Assembly (NCBI GenBank): GCA_946122785.1
Contig: CAMGYJ010000003.1
Coordinates: 28,103,811 to 28,167,810, forward strand
From: Linum tenue
Lineage: Eukaryota > Streptophyta > Magnoliopsida > Malpighiales > Linaceae
Length of the DNA: 64,000 nucleotides
Direction of reading: 5' to 3'
The notes under the pieces: generated by a model
Told to the model about the DNA's origin: nothing
Database searches by the model: none
Seen by the model: the letters and a program-made list of their open reading frames with translations, nothing else
Translations under genes and position numbers: made by a program
Part shown: piece after piece, positions 32,930 through 45,895 of the stretch
Layout of the letters: each line of letters begins with the position of its first letter
Numbering within the stretch: position 1 is the stretch's first letter

Positions 32930-34090
32930 TGACCAAAGTACGCAGCTTCAATGATCTTTTTAAACTTTTATTGATTTCTATTCTTCAACTCGAAAATAAA
33001 GATAGGTTGCAAAATCAATCAGAAAATTCCAACTCGTAATAAAGGGAAATTGGTATATGAAACCAATCGGACAAAATCAACTCATGGAAAGGGAAAATTG
33101 ATATAAGGTAAATGCCTGCCACAACTAGAAGCATTATGCCATTCTCTAGTTGATAAGAGACACATGAAATCTCCTGGAAATCCTTCAACATAAAGCTTGC
33201 ACTAAACATTCCTATGGAACTCGAGTGAAACTAATGAAATTGATTGCTGAAAACTTGATTGCAAAAACAATAGAATTCTGCCCTTTAAATAGGGTTACAA
33301 ACCCAAATCCAAAACAAACAAGGAAAGCAAAATAAACACTCAAATTTAAACACAAAATTCGAAAATAACCATTCCTTCTCCTCTAAGCATTTGAATTGGT
33401 CTTATTCCTTCTAAGCAAAGGAAACGACCTTCCTTTTGGCTAAGGGCACTCCATAAGCCCATTCAAGCACTGCCACCCTCTTATCCCTTCAACTCCACTC
33501 AATCTCCCAAGCCCATCTTCTCCCTTCGTTCTCCTTCCATGTATTGTAGCAACACAATTGACTTCGCTTTGAGCTGGTCCACATCCATGTCATCAAATGT
33601 TGATCCAAATATTGTGCAAATTCCTCACTTAGCTTCTTATCCCTTAAACGTATAATTAGACCCTATTGTGATGTTGTAGGCTTGGTTTTGATGACATCAT
33701 CAGTCCCTACCTCTTGAAAAGGATTTGACCTAAAATCCGTATTGTCATCCAAATAAGGTGCAAGATCATAAACATTGAAGGTTGCACTTACCCCGTACTC
33801 TCCCGACAAGTCAATTTTGTAGGCATTGCTTCCAACCTTTGAAATTACTTGCAAGGGACCTTCAATTCTAGGTAGTAGCTTGGATCTCCTTTGGTATGGA
33901 AATCTCTCTTGCCTCATGTGCACCGACACCCAATCTCCAGCTTCAAATGATCGAGGCTATCTATTCTTGTTGACGTTCTTCATAATTTGCTTCATCCTTC
34001 TCTCGATATTCAACCTTGCCTTCTCATGAAGATTATTCCCGTCCAGACTGTGATCATCAGCTTCCTGCCCATTTGACTACACTTGTGCCC
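32930..34090 (-). mobile_element. Ty3/gypsy remnant: pol C-terminus plus probable LTR
   Basis: On the minus strand, 33929-33663 encodes the end of a gypsy integrase (RFPYQRRSKLLPRIEGPLQVISKVGSNAYKIDLSGEYGVSATFNVYDLAPY, cited here only by position and ends), with further integrase-like sequence up to about 34090. It is followed by 32930-33600, which looks like an LTR in the same orientation with a TATTTAAAGGG box at about 33282-33292. The rest of pol is gone. Confidence 0.65.
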
Positions 34091-34189
34091 TTTTTCGAAC
34101 CTAATTCACATGTATCGTCTAAAGGACCCTAAAATCACGACATAATAAAATAGGAACAAAATAAGGATGCAATCAAAGATAATCTTCCA

Positions 34190-36857
34190 ATAATGCGGGC
34201 TATAGTGATCATATAGTATTTGATGATTCCATGTTGAGTAATGTGGTAATGGATTCAATTAGTCGACTAGTCAGGATTCCTAATGGAACCAGAGTTCCAG
34301 TAGCTAAAGTAGGATCAGTTGTGCTATCGCCGTAATTGAAATTGGACAGAGTACTCAATGTGTCCCAATTTTTTTGTAATTTATTGTATGTTAGTCATCT
34401 CACAAAGTAGAGTAACGTTGCTTTGATCTTCCTTCATGACTTTTGTATTCTCCATGACTTACAATTCAGGAACGTGATTGAGAAGAGGATTTTCCGTGAC
34501 GGTCTTTACTACCTCCGTCTCTTTGCAAACAATGATTGTCAAGTGTTTGCCGCAGTAGGAGGTCAAGTCGTTTCGTCCAAAATTTGGCATTCTAGGCTGG
34601 GTCATCCATTTATGACAAAGATGGTGCAACTGGCTTCTTTTTTGTTTCCTGCACTTCGAGTTAGTGAGGATTTTTGTCATTCATGTTCTCATGCTATTTA
34701 TACTCATACACCTTTTGTTTCTAGTAACATTAAGAAGATGAATTGTTTTGAACTTGTCCATCTTTATCTATGGGGTAAATACCGTGTTCCTTCTACTGAT
34801 GGAGCTCATTATTTTCTCACTATCGTTGATGATTTCAGCCGTACTTTCTGGGTTTATATGCTATGTTACAAGTCCGATGTTACTAAGTACTTGTTTTTGT
34901 TTATGGATATGGTTTGAACACAATTTCATGGTCGTGTCCATCATATTCAAACCCACAATTGGGACTGATTTTCAGACAACCATTCTTCATGATTACTATA
35001 TGTTCAACAATGAATTCATTTTCAGACCAATTGAACTGACACTCCACAATAAAATGGAGTTTTAAAACAGAAGCATATGCACATACTCAATACAGCATGC
35101 GCACTACATTTTCATGTCGGCTTGCCCATACAGTTTTGGGGAGAGAGTGTTAACGATAGTTTACTTGTTTAATTTTCTTCCCACAAAACCAACAGACAAG
35201 ACTCCCTTTGAATTTCTCTTTGGTAAGCCAACACCTTACTTCACCTTTGCGTCTTTGGATGTATTGTCTACGCAAAGGATACTCATCTTGGCCTTCACAA
35301 GTTCGCCAACAAAGGTTGTATGGGTGTCTTCTTGGGATACCCACCTGATCAAAAGTGGTATCAACTTTACGACCTTGTTACTCAAAAGTTCCTAGTCTCG
35401 AGGGCTGTCTTGTTCGTTGAAGACCATTTCCCCTTTCGAACCTCGGATCAACAAAGTCTTCATTGGGTGCCTCCAGAGAATTTTTTCTTTTTAGAACCGG
35501 AGCGGCCATTGCCAATTCCCCTCCTAGTTTTGAGGGCATCACCTCTCGACCCGAGCTCTCCCGGCTCCTGCTCAATCTCCACTCTTGTTCCAAGTTCTAC
35601 TTCAGTTGGGCCTGAAAATACTTCCCCAGTTCTAGATCCCGTGTCATCCAGCTCGGTCTCGAGCGATACCTTGCTCACAGGACCATCTAAGCTAGTCTCA
35701 CCTAGCCCGACTTCTTCTTCTTTGACTCTAGTGAAACCCAACATTTTCTAGGCTCCCCTTCGTCGTAATGATCGAGTTGGTACTCGCCCCAAGTTGGGAG
35801 ATTATAGCACGACTATTAATACTACTCAGACCGTCGTTTACCTTTATTAGCTCATGTCTCGTATTCTCGAGCTACCCTGCATATCAGACATTTTTGGATG
35901 TTGTCACTAGCCATGATGAACCTAAGACTTTCAACCAAGGTGTTCAATATACGCATTGACGTGAGGCTATGTTCAAGGAAATCACCGCTCTCATTCAGAA
36001 TGGAACGTGGAGTATTGTTATCCCTCCACTCGATCGACATATCATTGATTCAAAGTGGGTTTTCAAGATTAAATATTTTCTAGATGGCACTATCGAGCAT
36101 TATAAGCCTCTGTTAATGGCTAAGGGATAACTCAGGTTGAAGGTGTCGATATCATGATACGTTTGCTATAGTGGCTAAACTTGTTCTTGTTCGTTGTTTA
36201 ATTATCGTGGTTGTCCACTGCGGTTGGTTTATTCATCAGCTAAATGCTAACAATTCTTTTCTCCACGGGGATCTGGATGTAGAAGTGTATATGTGTATTC
36301 CTCTTGGCTTTGCCAAAAAGGGGGAAAATCACATTTGTCATCTCCACAAGTCCATGTATGGTCTCCGGCAGGCATCTCGTAATTGGTATCACAAGCTTAC
36401 TGCTTCTCTTAGTGAACTTGCTTTCCGTGTGTCTCTGGATGATCATTCTCTTTTTATCTACCAGAAAGATGGTGTTTTTGTCGCTTCTCTTATCTACATT
36501 TATGATGTCATTTTGGCAGGAAGTGCCATGCCTTTCATCAATCATGTTAAGGCCTTCCTTGATTAGCGTTTTTCGTATAAAGGATTTAGGTTCTCTAATC
36601 TCTCTGCTACTTCTTGGGTATTGAAGTTGCTCGCTCTCCATGTCGCATTGTCGTAAGACATCATAAGTATACTCTTGATATTCTTGAAGAGGCGTGTGTT
36701 TAGGCTACTCGTCCCACCGCCTTCCATGTCGAACAAAATCATCACTTGGCACGACCCTCTAATGTTACCCTCACTGATGGTTCTGCCTGTCGACGTCTTG
36801 TTGGTTATCTCCTCTACTTGACAATCACTCATTCGGATATCACCTATGAAACAACCC
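34190..36857 (+). pseudogene. Degenerate Ty1/copia gag-pol remnant
   Basis: The plus strand traces, with many frameshifts and stops: a protease region (AGYSDHIVFDDS, about 34197); GAG-pre-integrase (IWHSRLGHPFMTKM, about 34582); integrase (THYFLTIVDDFSR-like, about 34803); the integrase C-terminus (TPFEFLFGK, about 35205); reverse transcriptase (about 35930-36566, with NSFLHGDLDVEVYM and SMYGLRQASRNWY); and RNase H-proximal sequence to about 36850. The catalytic Asp pair is damaged (IYDV). No LTRs are visible. Confidence 0.8.
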
Positions 36858-38067
36858 AATTCTTTTGAAAAAAAAAACCAAACCATTATTCAAACAAAAA
36901 ACCGGTTACTCCGGAGCAAACCCAACCACGTTTTAAAGTTAAACAAAAAAAATCAACCAACGACAATAACCAGAAATCTCAAACGAAAAGCCCTAAACAG
37001 TTGGGTCAATCTCAATCCAAAACATTTAAAGATAAATATTGAGTTTTCCAGTATACTCATAAGACACGAAATAAAGACAAATATGGTAAGTGAGAAGAGG
37101 GTCAGTCTCGTCATTACTTACTAAGGTCTTTGCCTCAAGTAAATCCTTACTAAGGTCTTTCCCCACCTGGTGAGTGAGAAGAGGGTCAGTCTCGTCATTA
37201 CTTACTAAGGTCTTTGCCTTAAGTAAATCCTTACTAACACGTTATTAGAAATAACTTCCTCTTACATGAAAGTCGGTCTCTTTCATCCTTAAAACCTTAT
37301 TCCAACGTTAAATCATAGAAGTTTCTACTTCTATCTTAACTCATATACTTATTACTAGGGTCCACCGCGTTACGTATCGCCGACCGGTGTCCCTATTCGC
37401 AATGTTACTGCTTTGCGTAACGTCGTCCAGTCCATGCCCGGTCAACTACTGTGTTACGTATCATCGTCCAGTAGTGACCCAACCATCTACCGCGTCCAGT
37501 AGTGACCCAACTGCCCGAGGGTTCATCTTACATACAAACATCACATACATAGCACAACGCGTGCCTCCACCTTAAGTAGGGGGTGGGATGCCTTACACAC
37601 ATAATCATGCTTACTTGAAAATAACAAATATAACTGAATTAAAAGACATAAACTAAAAGACCTCGACGGATATTTTATCCCCTTTACACTCACCTCTCAA
37701 GTGCCGATACTTTACTTCTTTTGACGTAGAGTCCCTTAACTTGATCGCCCCCTTAATCCTTTAAATCGAGATAAATTTCCCTTAGTCGGCATTCCGTAAA
37801 ATTTTCCATCCTCCTAGCTTAATCCCAAAATTCTTTGAAAGGACCCTTAAACTCTTTTAAATAATTTTCCTAAAACAGTGGAATTTTCTCAAAATTTTTC
37901 AAAACTTAGATTATTACGATTAACTAAAAAATAAATCCTTTAAATAAACTTCATAAATTTACAAAAATCATTTCCCTCTTAAAATTACAAATTCTGACTT
38001 TGAATAACTCAAAACATAACCCAGAATTATTAACTAGAGTTTACACCTTGATTAACCCTTGTTCTCA
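36858..38067. other. AT-rich region, probably decayed LTR sequence, with short direct repeats
   Basis: A direct repeat of about 65 bp (GAGAAGAGGGTCAGTCTCGT and onward) occurs at about 37089 and 37168. CGTCCAGTAGTGACCCAAC occurs at about 37467 and 37493. The composition and word use look like an LTR, but no boundary was found. The Mutator-like element at 38078 sits within it. Confidence 0.35.
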
Positions 38068-38077
38068 TTTAATTTTA

Positions 38078-39421
38078 GGGCTAATACCACTAGAAAACCT
38101 GAACTATTAACTTTGTGTCATTTGTGTCCTAAAGTATTCGATATGACAATTGTATCCTAAACTATTTCTCCATTAGAGTTGACCGGCGTTGACCGTTAGT
38201 TTTTAACAGAAAATCCAGTAAGCGCTGATGTGGCATCTGAAGTGGAATTTATAATTATTTTTCATATAAAAAAAGAAAATTACAAAAATAAAAAATAAGA
38301 ACCCATCTCCATCGTCTTCTCCGACCTCTCCCCTTCTCGTCCACCTTACACGACCTCTCCCTCTTCTCAAACCCTCATTTCCGTTGCACACAAGTCGGCT
38401 AGGGAGCGACGACGAGCCCACAACCGAGCTTCAAGGAAACCCCGACGGTGGACCGTGGCGGTGAACCAAACCCTAAAATTTGGGGATTTTTTTTTTTGTA
38501 TTCGACGGTGGACAGCGGCGGTGAACCAATCCCTACCCGTGAGAGACACCTCTCAACTCTGCCGCCGAACTCACAAAATCCCCAAGATGCCTATTCATTC
38601 TCACAAAGTCCCCTCCTCCGATGCATTCTCACATCCTCCATTCATTGCTTAAAGAACCCATCAAAGCAAAGGAACGAAAACGAAATCAGAATTGGAGAAT
38701 AAGAATCATGGGATCCATCAGCAATGCTCTACAACACTAGACCCAACCCTTCCAATCCACCACCGTCTTCAACATCCTCCACCCATCTCTCTCATCATCT
38801 CCCAAAAGTCCACTGATTCCTTCATACCATATGAAGCTCATCATGCTTCAGATCTATGCAATCGAACGGGGCCTCGATAGTCGCCATACAACCTACTCCC
38901 AATTCACGGTGAACTGGTCGGAATCTGGGATTTGAGAAAAAGCAGAGGCTGCGAGATGGAAGAGATAATAGATGCAAATGAATTATGAGCTTGGGTTAAC
39001 AGCAGAGGAGATAAAGAAGAAGGGAGCCCTGGCGTTGATGGGAGCTCGACGGAAGTGAGGCCGTAGGTAGGGATTTTCCCTTTTTGTTTCAAAATCTAAT
39101 TTTTTAATAATTTATTTTATTTTTTTAATTTAATTTGTGATTAATTTGGTGTCTATTACATATTTCTTATTTTATTTTTAATTAATTTTAAATAAAAAAT
39201 GAGTTGTCAATGACTTGGCATCTGCGTGGCTGCCACGTCAACAAATGTCAATGTTAAAGTTGACTTCCGTCTGGTCAACCGTTATGTATAATGGTCAACA
39301 AAATCATCAGGACATAAATGACACACAACTATCATACGTTGGGACACAAATGTCATATTGAATACTTTAGGACACAAATGACACAAAGTTAATAGTTCGG
39401 GTTTCCCAGTGGTATTAGCCC
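38078..39421. mobile_element. Mutator-like TIR element with captured GC-rich sequence
   Basis: The ends GGGCTAATACCACT and AGTGGTATTAGCCC begin inverted repeats of at least about 75 bp, including TTAACTTTGTGTCATTTGTG and CCTAAAGTATTC on both sides. TTTAATTTTA directly flanks both ends (38068-38077 and 39422-39431). The interior (about 38300-39070) is GC-richer and includes CGACGGTGGAC-GCGGCGGTGAACCAA twice, like a captured gene or 5' UTR piece. There is no transposase, so it is a Pack-MULE-like candidate. Confidence 0.75.
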
Positions 39422-39431
39422 TTTAATTTTA

Positions 39432-39978
39432 TAATAAAAAAATTTAAATCTATAATACCTACGTCTAAAATTCCGGTTCCTAATTTTAAAATGTACTATA
39501 AATATTTAAATTTTTCAGAAAATTATCAAATTAATAAAGATATGCATACAGTAATTTAATCAGTTAAAGCCGACATATTATAAGTTTTATAATTATCCAA
39601 TCGACTCTAAAAACTCCCAAATAAACTCTGTGCAAATATACAAGTATATAGCATCGACTAAAATTATCAAAACCAACAAAAATATTCGATTATTATTTTA
39701 TTTTACTAAATTCGTATTCCTAATAATTTTTATAATTGGAAAAGCAGTTTCAAAAATTCTCAAAATCAATATAAAAACATTCTATATATTTAATCCTATT
39801 TATAAAATTATCATACTATGAAAATACATATTGTACAACAACAACGAAAAAATAATAACAATCTTGAGAAAATACTATTTTTCGGCCTATTATAAAAAGT
39901 TTAAATTGTTGGAGACTAAACTGCTCTTACTGAAAATATGGGCGACCCAAATGAAATTACTGTTTAGATCCCTGTACT
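39432..39978. other. AT-rich spacer
   Basis: It continues the AT-rich flank interrupted by the Mutator-like element. No gene is seen. Confidence 0.3.
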
Positions 39979-41340
39979 TTTTTTTCGGTAATTATTTCTT
40001 CCATTAAGCTCACTTGATCAACACGATCAAGTTGCACAAAAACTCTACATCTTACAGTGGAAAACTCTCAAAATCAAAAGTGTGGATTTAATGTTCCTAC
40101 CACTCTACTCTGCCTAAAGCATCTTTAAATCATAAATTTTCTTGTGCTAATAACCAAACCTCCTCACGTAATTGCAAGAAGACAACCTCCCATGGCTTGG
40201 GAATTTTTCAAAAACACGTCTACATCTCTTCTTCTAAACCAAACTGCAAACCAAACACCAAACAACACTCAGCACAAAACCATCTCTACCATTCTTAGCC
40301 ACTGAACACACCTCTTGTAGCATCTACTCTCAATCGGAACCCCAACTTCGTAGCAGACTGCCAAATAGCGCAGCAAACAAGTGCCCAGTATACTCACAAC
40401 TACATAACAAATGACAACGACTTTCTTCCTCTAAATCACAAACTACACACACTGCCTCATTGATCTTACCCCACATCTTGAGCTTGTCACGAGTCACTAT
40501 TCGATTTAAAATGACAAGCCACATAATAACTATGTTTCTGGGGAGAGTGTACTTACCCCAAATCACCTGCCACCAGGGAACTAGAGATCTATGCACCCGA
40601 ATAGACTCCCAGACTTGCTGCACCAAAAACCTTTGCATAAGCTTGCCCTCCCAGAAAACCTGATTTTAAGCATTTGCAGTCATTCTGTATTGATACCACC
40701 CACGAAGGTTAAGTAGTTGTCTCCATAGCCAGGATCCAGCCATGATCAGCTTCAGCTCCCAAATAGATCGAGCTCTCAACCTATAGCGCCTCACCCATGC
40801 CACCCAAAAGCTCCCTCCCTCCCCCTGCAGAAACAACAACCACAAGAGACGAGCTAAACATGCAAAATTTCAAGTTCTGAGGTCACTCAATCCCATACCA
40901 CCCTCTTTCTTTGGTGTAGCCAATAAGTCCCACGCAACCTTTGCTTTCCTTATACCATCCCCATGCCACATAAAATCTGAACAAATCTTCTGACTATTCT
41001 CAATTACCTTCTTGGGCAAAATGAAAATTGTCATCCAATGTTGACATAGGGAATAAAGAACAGAAGAAATCTGTTGGAGGTGGCCTGCATAGGATAGCTT
41101 ACTAGCCCTCCATGCCCTGATCTGACTTGTCAATTTATCCATCAATATAGCACATTCTCCATTAGTAAATTTGCCAGAGATCAAAGGTACACCAAGATAA
41201 TGTACAGACAATTGACCCTCTCAAAACCCTGTGAGAAGAAGTGCATTTGACTTGTATTGAATTGCCTAACCACCAAAGAAAACTTCATACTTCTGTGGGT
41301 TACACTTCAGTTTGGACATTCAATAAAACTCATCAAGCAG
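39979..41340 (-). pseudogene. 5'-truncated L1-type LINE pol remnant
   Basis: On the minus strand, 41211-40870 encodes the end of a plant L1 reverse transcriptase (MSVHYLGVPLISGKF, then RAWRASKLSYAGHLQQI and DFMWHG). 40638-40330 encodes zf-RVT (LPRNIVIMWLVILNRIVTRDKL, cited by ends, with CVVCDLEEESRCHLLCSC). Stops separate the two. A T run at about 39979-39986 on the plus strand could be the remains of the poly(A) tail. No endonuclease or ORF1 is present. Confidence 0.8.
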
Positions 41341-41639
41341 GCTCTTTACTCTAGCAGAATCAGGATTTCAAGAGGGGGAGGAGATTTCAGTGGTGAGTTT
41401 GAAGGAGGTTTCACATAAAAGCTATTTTGAAGGAATTGTAATTGCAATCAACCAATCTTGTCATTGTTTCCTCTGCATTTATTTAGTTGCTACGAATGTT
41501 AGGCCAAGAAAGACTAGTTTATTTTTCTTGTCTTTGCATAATTCAGTAGGATACTGAGATCAATACCTGCAAGTGGTTTGTATATGTGGATTGTATCATT
41601 AATTAATTAATATATATAAATGTAAAGCAAGGTTGTCAA

Positions 41640-41760
41640 ACCGCGGGTCGACCCGGACCCGGACGAGCTAGTGGGTCATGGGTCAATGGGTCACCCGTTT
41701 TAGCCCGGTTTAGCCCGGTTTAGCCCGGAAATATGAAAAGAGCCAATATATTCTATTTAT
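41640..41760. mobile_element. Candidate hAT terminus next to the DUF659 transposase
   Basis: AAGGTTGTCAAACCGCGGGT with repeated TTTAGCCCGG resembles the sub-terminal region of hAT elements. It lies 3' of the transposase at 41985-43689 in that gene's orientation. No matching opposite end was found. Confidence 0.4.
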
Positions 41761-41984
41761 ATCCTGAATCCAAAATAAAAAAAATGCAACACTACTTCAA
41801 CTACAACACACTTAAATAACATAAACTTAAATTCAACATAGTAAAAATTCAACAACACTTAAATCATTCACATAACATCAACTTAAGTCCATCATAGTTA
41901 AAAATTCAAGAACCCTTAAATCCAACACTCTTAAATCCATAACATAACATCAACTTAGAATTCCAAATAACAAAAGAAAAGTAC

Positions 41985-43689
41985 TCAATCTTCAAAGATA
42001 AAGCTATCCATCTCCATCTCCATTGCATCAACAAGATGAGAAATGTCGAAGTCAATTTCATCAGTCAGATCATACTCAAAGTCCTCTGCATCAAAACGTG
42101 AAATCAAATATTCATAATTATTACCAATTAGAAGATAGTTATTATAAGAATGTCTAGACTTTTCTATAGTTGCTATAATAGGCAAACCTTCAACACGAGG
42201 ACGCTTGTTAGAAGATGATGATGATCCTTGCTCCTCCTCCTCCTCCTCATAAAGAGTCTTTTCAAGCTCTTCATAGTCTATATCTGCAGGTGGATCTTCT
42301 TCTACAATCCAAAAATCAATGTTATCTAATTGTTCATAATCAATTGGGTCTTTCGCCCACTCCTTCTTCAAGCACCTACAAGTCAAAGAATATTAAACAA
42401 TTAAGTATATGAATATGAAGTGTTAATAACTTTACAATGTTGTATACAATTTAATCATTACCTATTCTTCAACCTCAAATTGTAAGTCACATAAACAAGA
42501 TCATTCAATCTTTGATGCTCCAATCGATTCCTTCGCTTACTATGAATTTGGTCAAACACACTCCAGTTCCGCTCACATCCAGAAGAAGATGATGTTTGAG
42601 ACAAAAGTCGAATAGCTAGCTTCCTCAAATGTGGAGCATCGTCTCCAAATAGTGTCCACCATTCAGCTTTTCATTCAAACAAATTATTCTAAATAAGTAT
42701 ATAAACTTTGAAAATATTGTAAGCTTAAAACTAAATATGTAACAACTAACAAGTAATTAGAATTGGTTACCTGGAGGTAAAGTGGAAGTACACGAGATAG
42801 CTGATTTCTTCCCAAAGCTTCCAAGCCTATCTCTAAAAAGTCTAATCTCTTGCATTGCTTCTTCTATATTATCACATAGGCCTTCAGTTTCAAGAAGATC
42901 AATAAGACAAGTTTGCAAACCACGCTCCTCTCGAGCTTCCTGAGTATATTGAAAAACCGGGTTCAGATAATATGCACCTCCATAGATGCTATATCGAAGA
43001 TGCTTATCCCATCTAGCATCAATTAACTTCATATATACATCAGCCCCTCTTCCATTGCCCATAAAAGTGTTCTTGATAGTCTTCTTTATCCTCATCATTC
43101 CATCATGCACATACCCCAAAGATGGCTGCTTATCAGAATCAACAATCCTCAACAACTTCACGATTGGCAATGTCAACTTCACAATCACTAAACAATCCTG
43201 CCAGAAATTGTTATCCAACACAATTGACTTGATGTGCTTCCCCTCTTTAGACTTTCCCAACTTGTGAGATGTAAAGAAGCTACTTGTAACAAGTTGTTCC
43301 AACAGTGGCCTATGATCATACACACTTTTCATACATATGAAGCTTGTAGCAAATCGAGTTGCTCCCGGACGCACAATCTGCTTCCAACCCTCTAACTTTT
43401 TCAAAAAAGCTAAGATAGGAAGATGACTATAGACAAACACACTGATCTTCTGAGCTCGTGCAACCAAGTTTGACACATGTTTCATCTTGTAAATATCTTT
43501 CAACAAAAGATTAAGAACATGTGCAAGACATGGAGACCAAAAAATGCTCTTATACTTCTCATGAATTCTTCTTCCCGCAGCAACATAATTAGGAGCATTA
43601 TCTGTGACAAAATGCACAATATTCTTTGGCCCAATCATGTCAATCACACCACCAAACAAGTCGGCCAAAGTACTTGCATCCTTAACCAT
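41985..43689 (-). CDS. hAT/DUF659 transposase, 5'-truncated, three exons left
   Basis: The exons on the minus strand are 43689 (or slightly above)-42771, 42666-42462 and 42375-41985, joined by GT-AG introns with matching phases (TLPP/AEWWTLFG and LKNR/CLKKEW). The first covers the end of DUF659 (HFVTDNAPNYVAAGR) and the RNase H-fold transposase core with CLAHVLNLLLKDI. The second holds the hAT dimerisation motif (LRKLAIRLLSQTSSSSGCERNWS). The third is an acidic tail with an EEEEEE run, ending at 41985. The N-terminal BED finger is absent; upstream of 43740 the frame meets a stop. It could be a transposon remnant or the kept part of a domesticated gene. No stop or frameshift breaks the part that remains. 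Confidence 0.75.
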
Positions 43690-43759
43690 GTGAAAAGTGA
43701 GTTTACTGTTGCGTAAACAAGTAGATTTTGATACTCCATATTTAATTAAATTCCAACTT

Positions 43760-44986
43760 TAATTTTAATGAAAATGATTGAATAATCATATTTTGATATC
43801 TAAATTTTATGAGATTTCGTACTTATAACTTTTTTAAATTTACATATTGGTCCAACTACAGGATAAGATTCGACCATTTTATATTTGCTCATTACGTGAT
43901 ACATTAAATAAATGATAAAAGAGAGAAGACTCTAAAATATTTCAAGAGCGGATTTATAAACTCATTTAGTACATTTCCGGGGACTAAACAAACTTCTACT
44001 AACTACATGGAACAAAATATGCGACATCTACATAAGCAAGTGTCGATAAATTACTACGTGAAAAGGGTTGACTGTTGTATTAACAGCCAACTAAAAGAAT
44101 TGGTCAAAACCTTTCTATCATCTACTTCCTCTTCATTTCATTATTCACTTGCCTTCCATAACCCTTTCTTTATTTCTTTATTTGCCTTCTTCGTCTAACC
44201 CTAATTAGTATACTATTTTTATGTATTCTAAGGGTCCATACACGACTGACCAACAGTCTAGAGAATTAATAATTGAACCATGAACCACTAACTTTTTCAG
44301 CTCAATGTCGAGTCCAATAAAAAATAAATATATATATGGTTATTACTTATTAAAAAGTCGTCATTTTCCACTATGGGATTTGAAGGCGTGGAATTTTTAA
44401 GCGAGTTCCAGTTTGTATTCCTTTTGCTTCTCTCTTGAGTTTTTCTTTTCCACCCGATCTAGAATTTTCAACAACTTTACATGGAATGTTTGGCTAGGTA
44501 TCTAAACATATCAAATAAATAGTTTCTTATTTTCTATAAAAAAGTAAATAATTATCATCTTAATTACATTACCATAAAAGGAATTAAGCCTCATTTATGC
44601 AAATTATAATTCGGTACCTAAACTTAATAGATATTTAGATTTATAATCTAAAATTATTTTCTTGGCATCTAAGTCCTCAAAATATTGACGGAACACTACA
44701 TTTTAGTACCTGAAATTTTTGTGTATTACATTTTGGTACCTAAACTTTTGAATTTCTACAAATAGGTCTAATTTTTGTATGTGTAATTAAAACACACTCG
44801 AATAAATGGGTATCCATACCCAACTCATACAAATTTATATTATGAAAGTAAATATCCATATACCCTACCCAACCCCATCTACAAACTTCCAAACCCATAT
44901 ATATGTCACCCAGACCCTACTAATGATCAATGAGTATACTTAATGGTATACATTAATTTTTCTTGACAAAACTCGGAATGAGAATA
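43760..44986. other. AT-rich spacer
   Basis: No gene. TTTGGTACCTAAACTT-type words recur at about 44611, 44704 and 44734, suggesting a small MITE. No boundary was defined. Confidence 0.3.
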
Positions 44987-45677
44987 GGTGCTAACCTCTT
45001 AAGGGATTAGCACCATATTAACTACTCTAACAACCACTAGATTAAAATAACAATCCTAGAGTTAGAATTAACTCAAGGATAATTTAGTCAACAATTACGC
45101 AAACTCTAATATAAATACTCATCTTTCAACCTGTTTCCACATTTACGGCTTCCTCTCTCAATCTCTCATTCACGCCAAAACCTAGAAAAGCCAGAGAAGG
45201 GTGCTTGCGAGCGGAGGGCGGCGCTGAAGTCGGCGGGGATGGGCGGGGAGACGTTGGCGGAAATGGCTCTTTTCACGTCTACAACCGCCCTGGTGCTCTG
45301 TCACCAGTTCCGCGTTCGACGCTTCTTGTTGGCTCGTCCTTCCCGTTCAAGGCCACCGCCGCCCAGATCTGGGGCTCTGCTACCAGTTTCGTCTCTGATT
45401 GATCCATTCTCCCTCCTTCCATTCGATCGTCCACTGCCTGATTTCTCCCCCCTGACAATCGGCGTCTATTCGGAGGAACCAACAAATATGCTTGTTAAAT
45501 TAAAGCAACACACAATGAAGCTGCTGATTTGTCCTCGTAGTGATTCCATTAGGTGTTGATTAATTGTCATGGTAATTGCGGTGAATTTTTTTTTTTTTTT
45601 TGTGGGAGTAATTGCAGTGATTAGTTATCAAATATGCATCATATTCAATTACGAAAAGAGACATAAATATGTTTGTC

Positions 45678-45895
45678 GATTAGTAGTGATTATGTTTGTA
45701 GATATCAGTGTCATTGTGTCGACTAGTAGTGATTTTGCTGTTATGATTAATAGTGATTCTTATTGTAATTATTGATTATTTATGTTCTCCATTAGTAGTG
45801 TTTTGCTTATTTGTAGTAGTAATTTTCATATTTGTAATAGTGATTTACTTTTTAGTAGTGATTCTTACTTAGCCAATCACTACTCTTAAAATGAT
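45678..45895. repeat. Degenerate AGTAGTGATT array
   Basis: TAGTAGTGATT or close variants occur about nine times, ending with the inverted form AATCACTACT at about 45885. It lies in the interior of the palindrome-tipped element. Confidence 0.7.
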
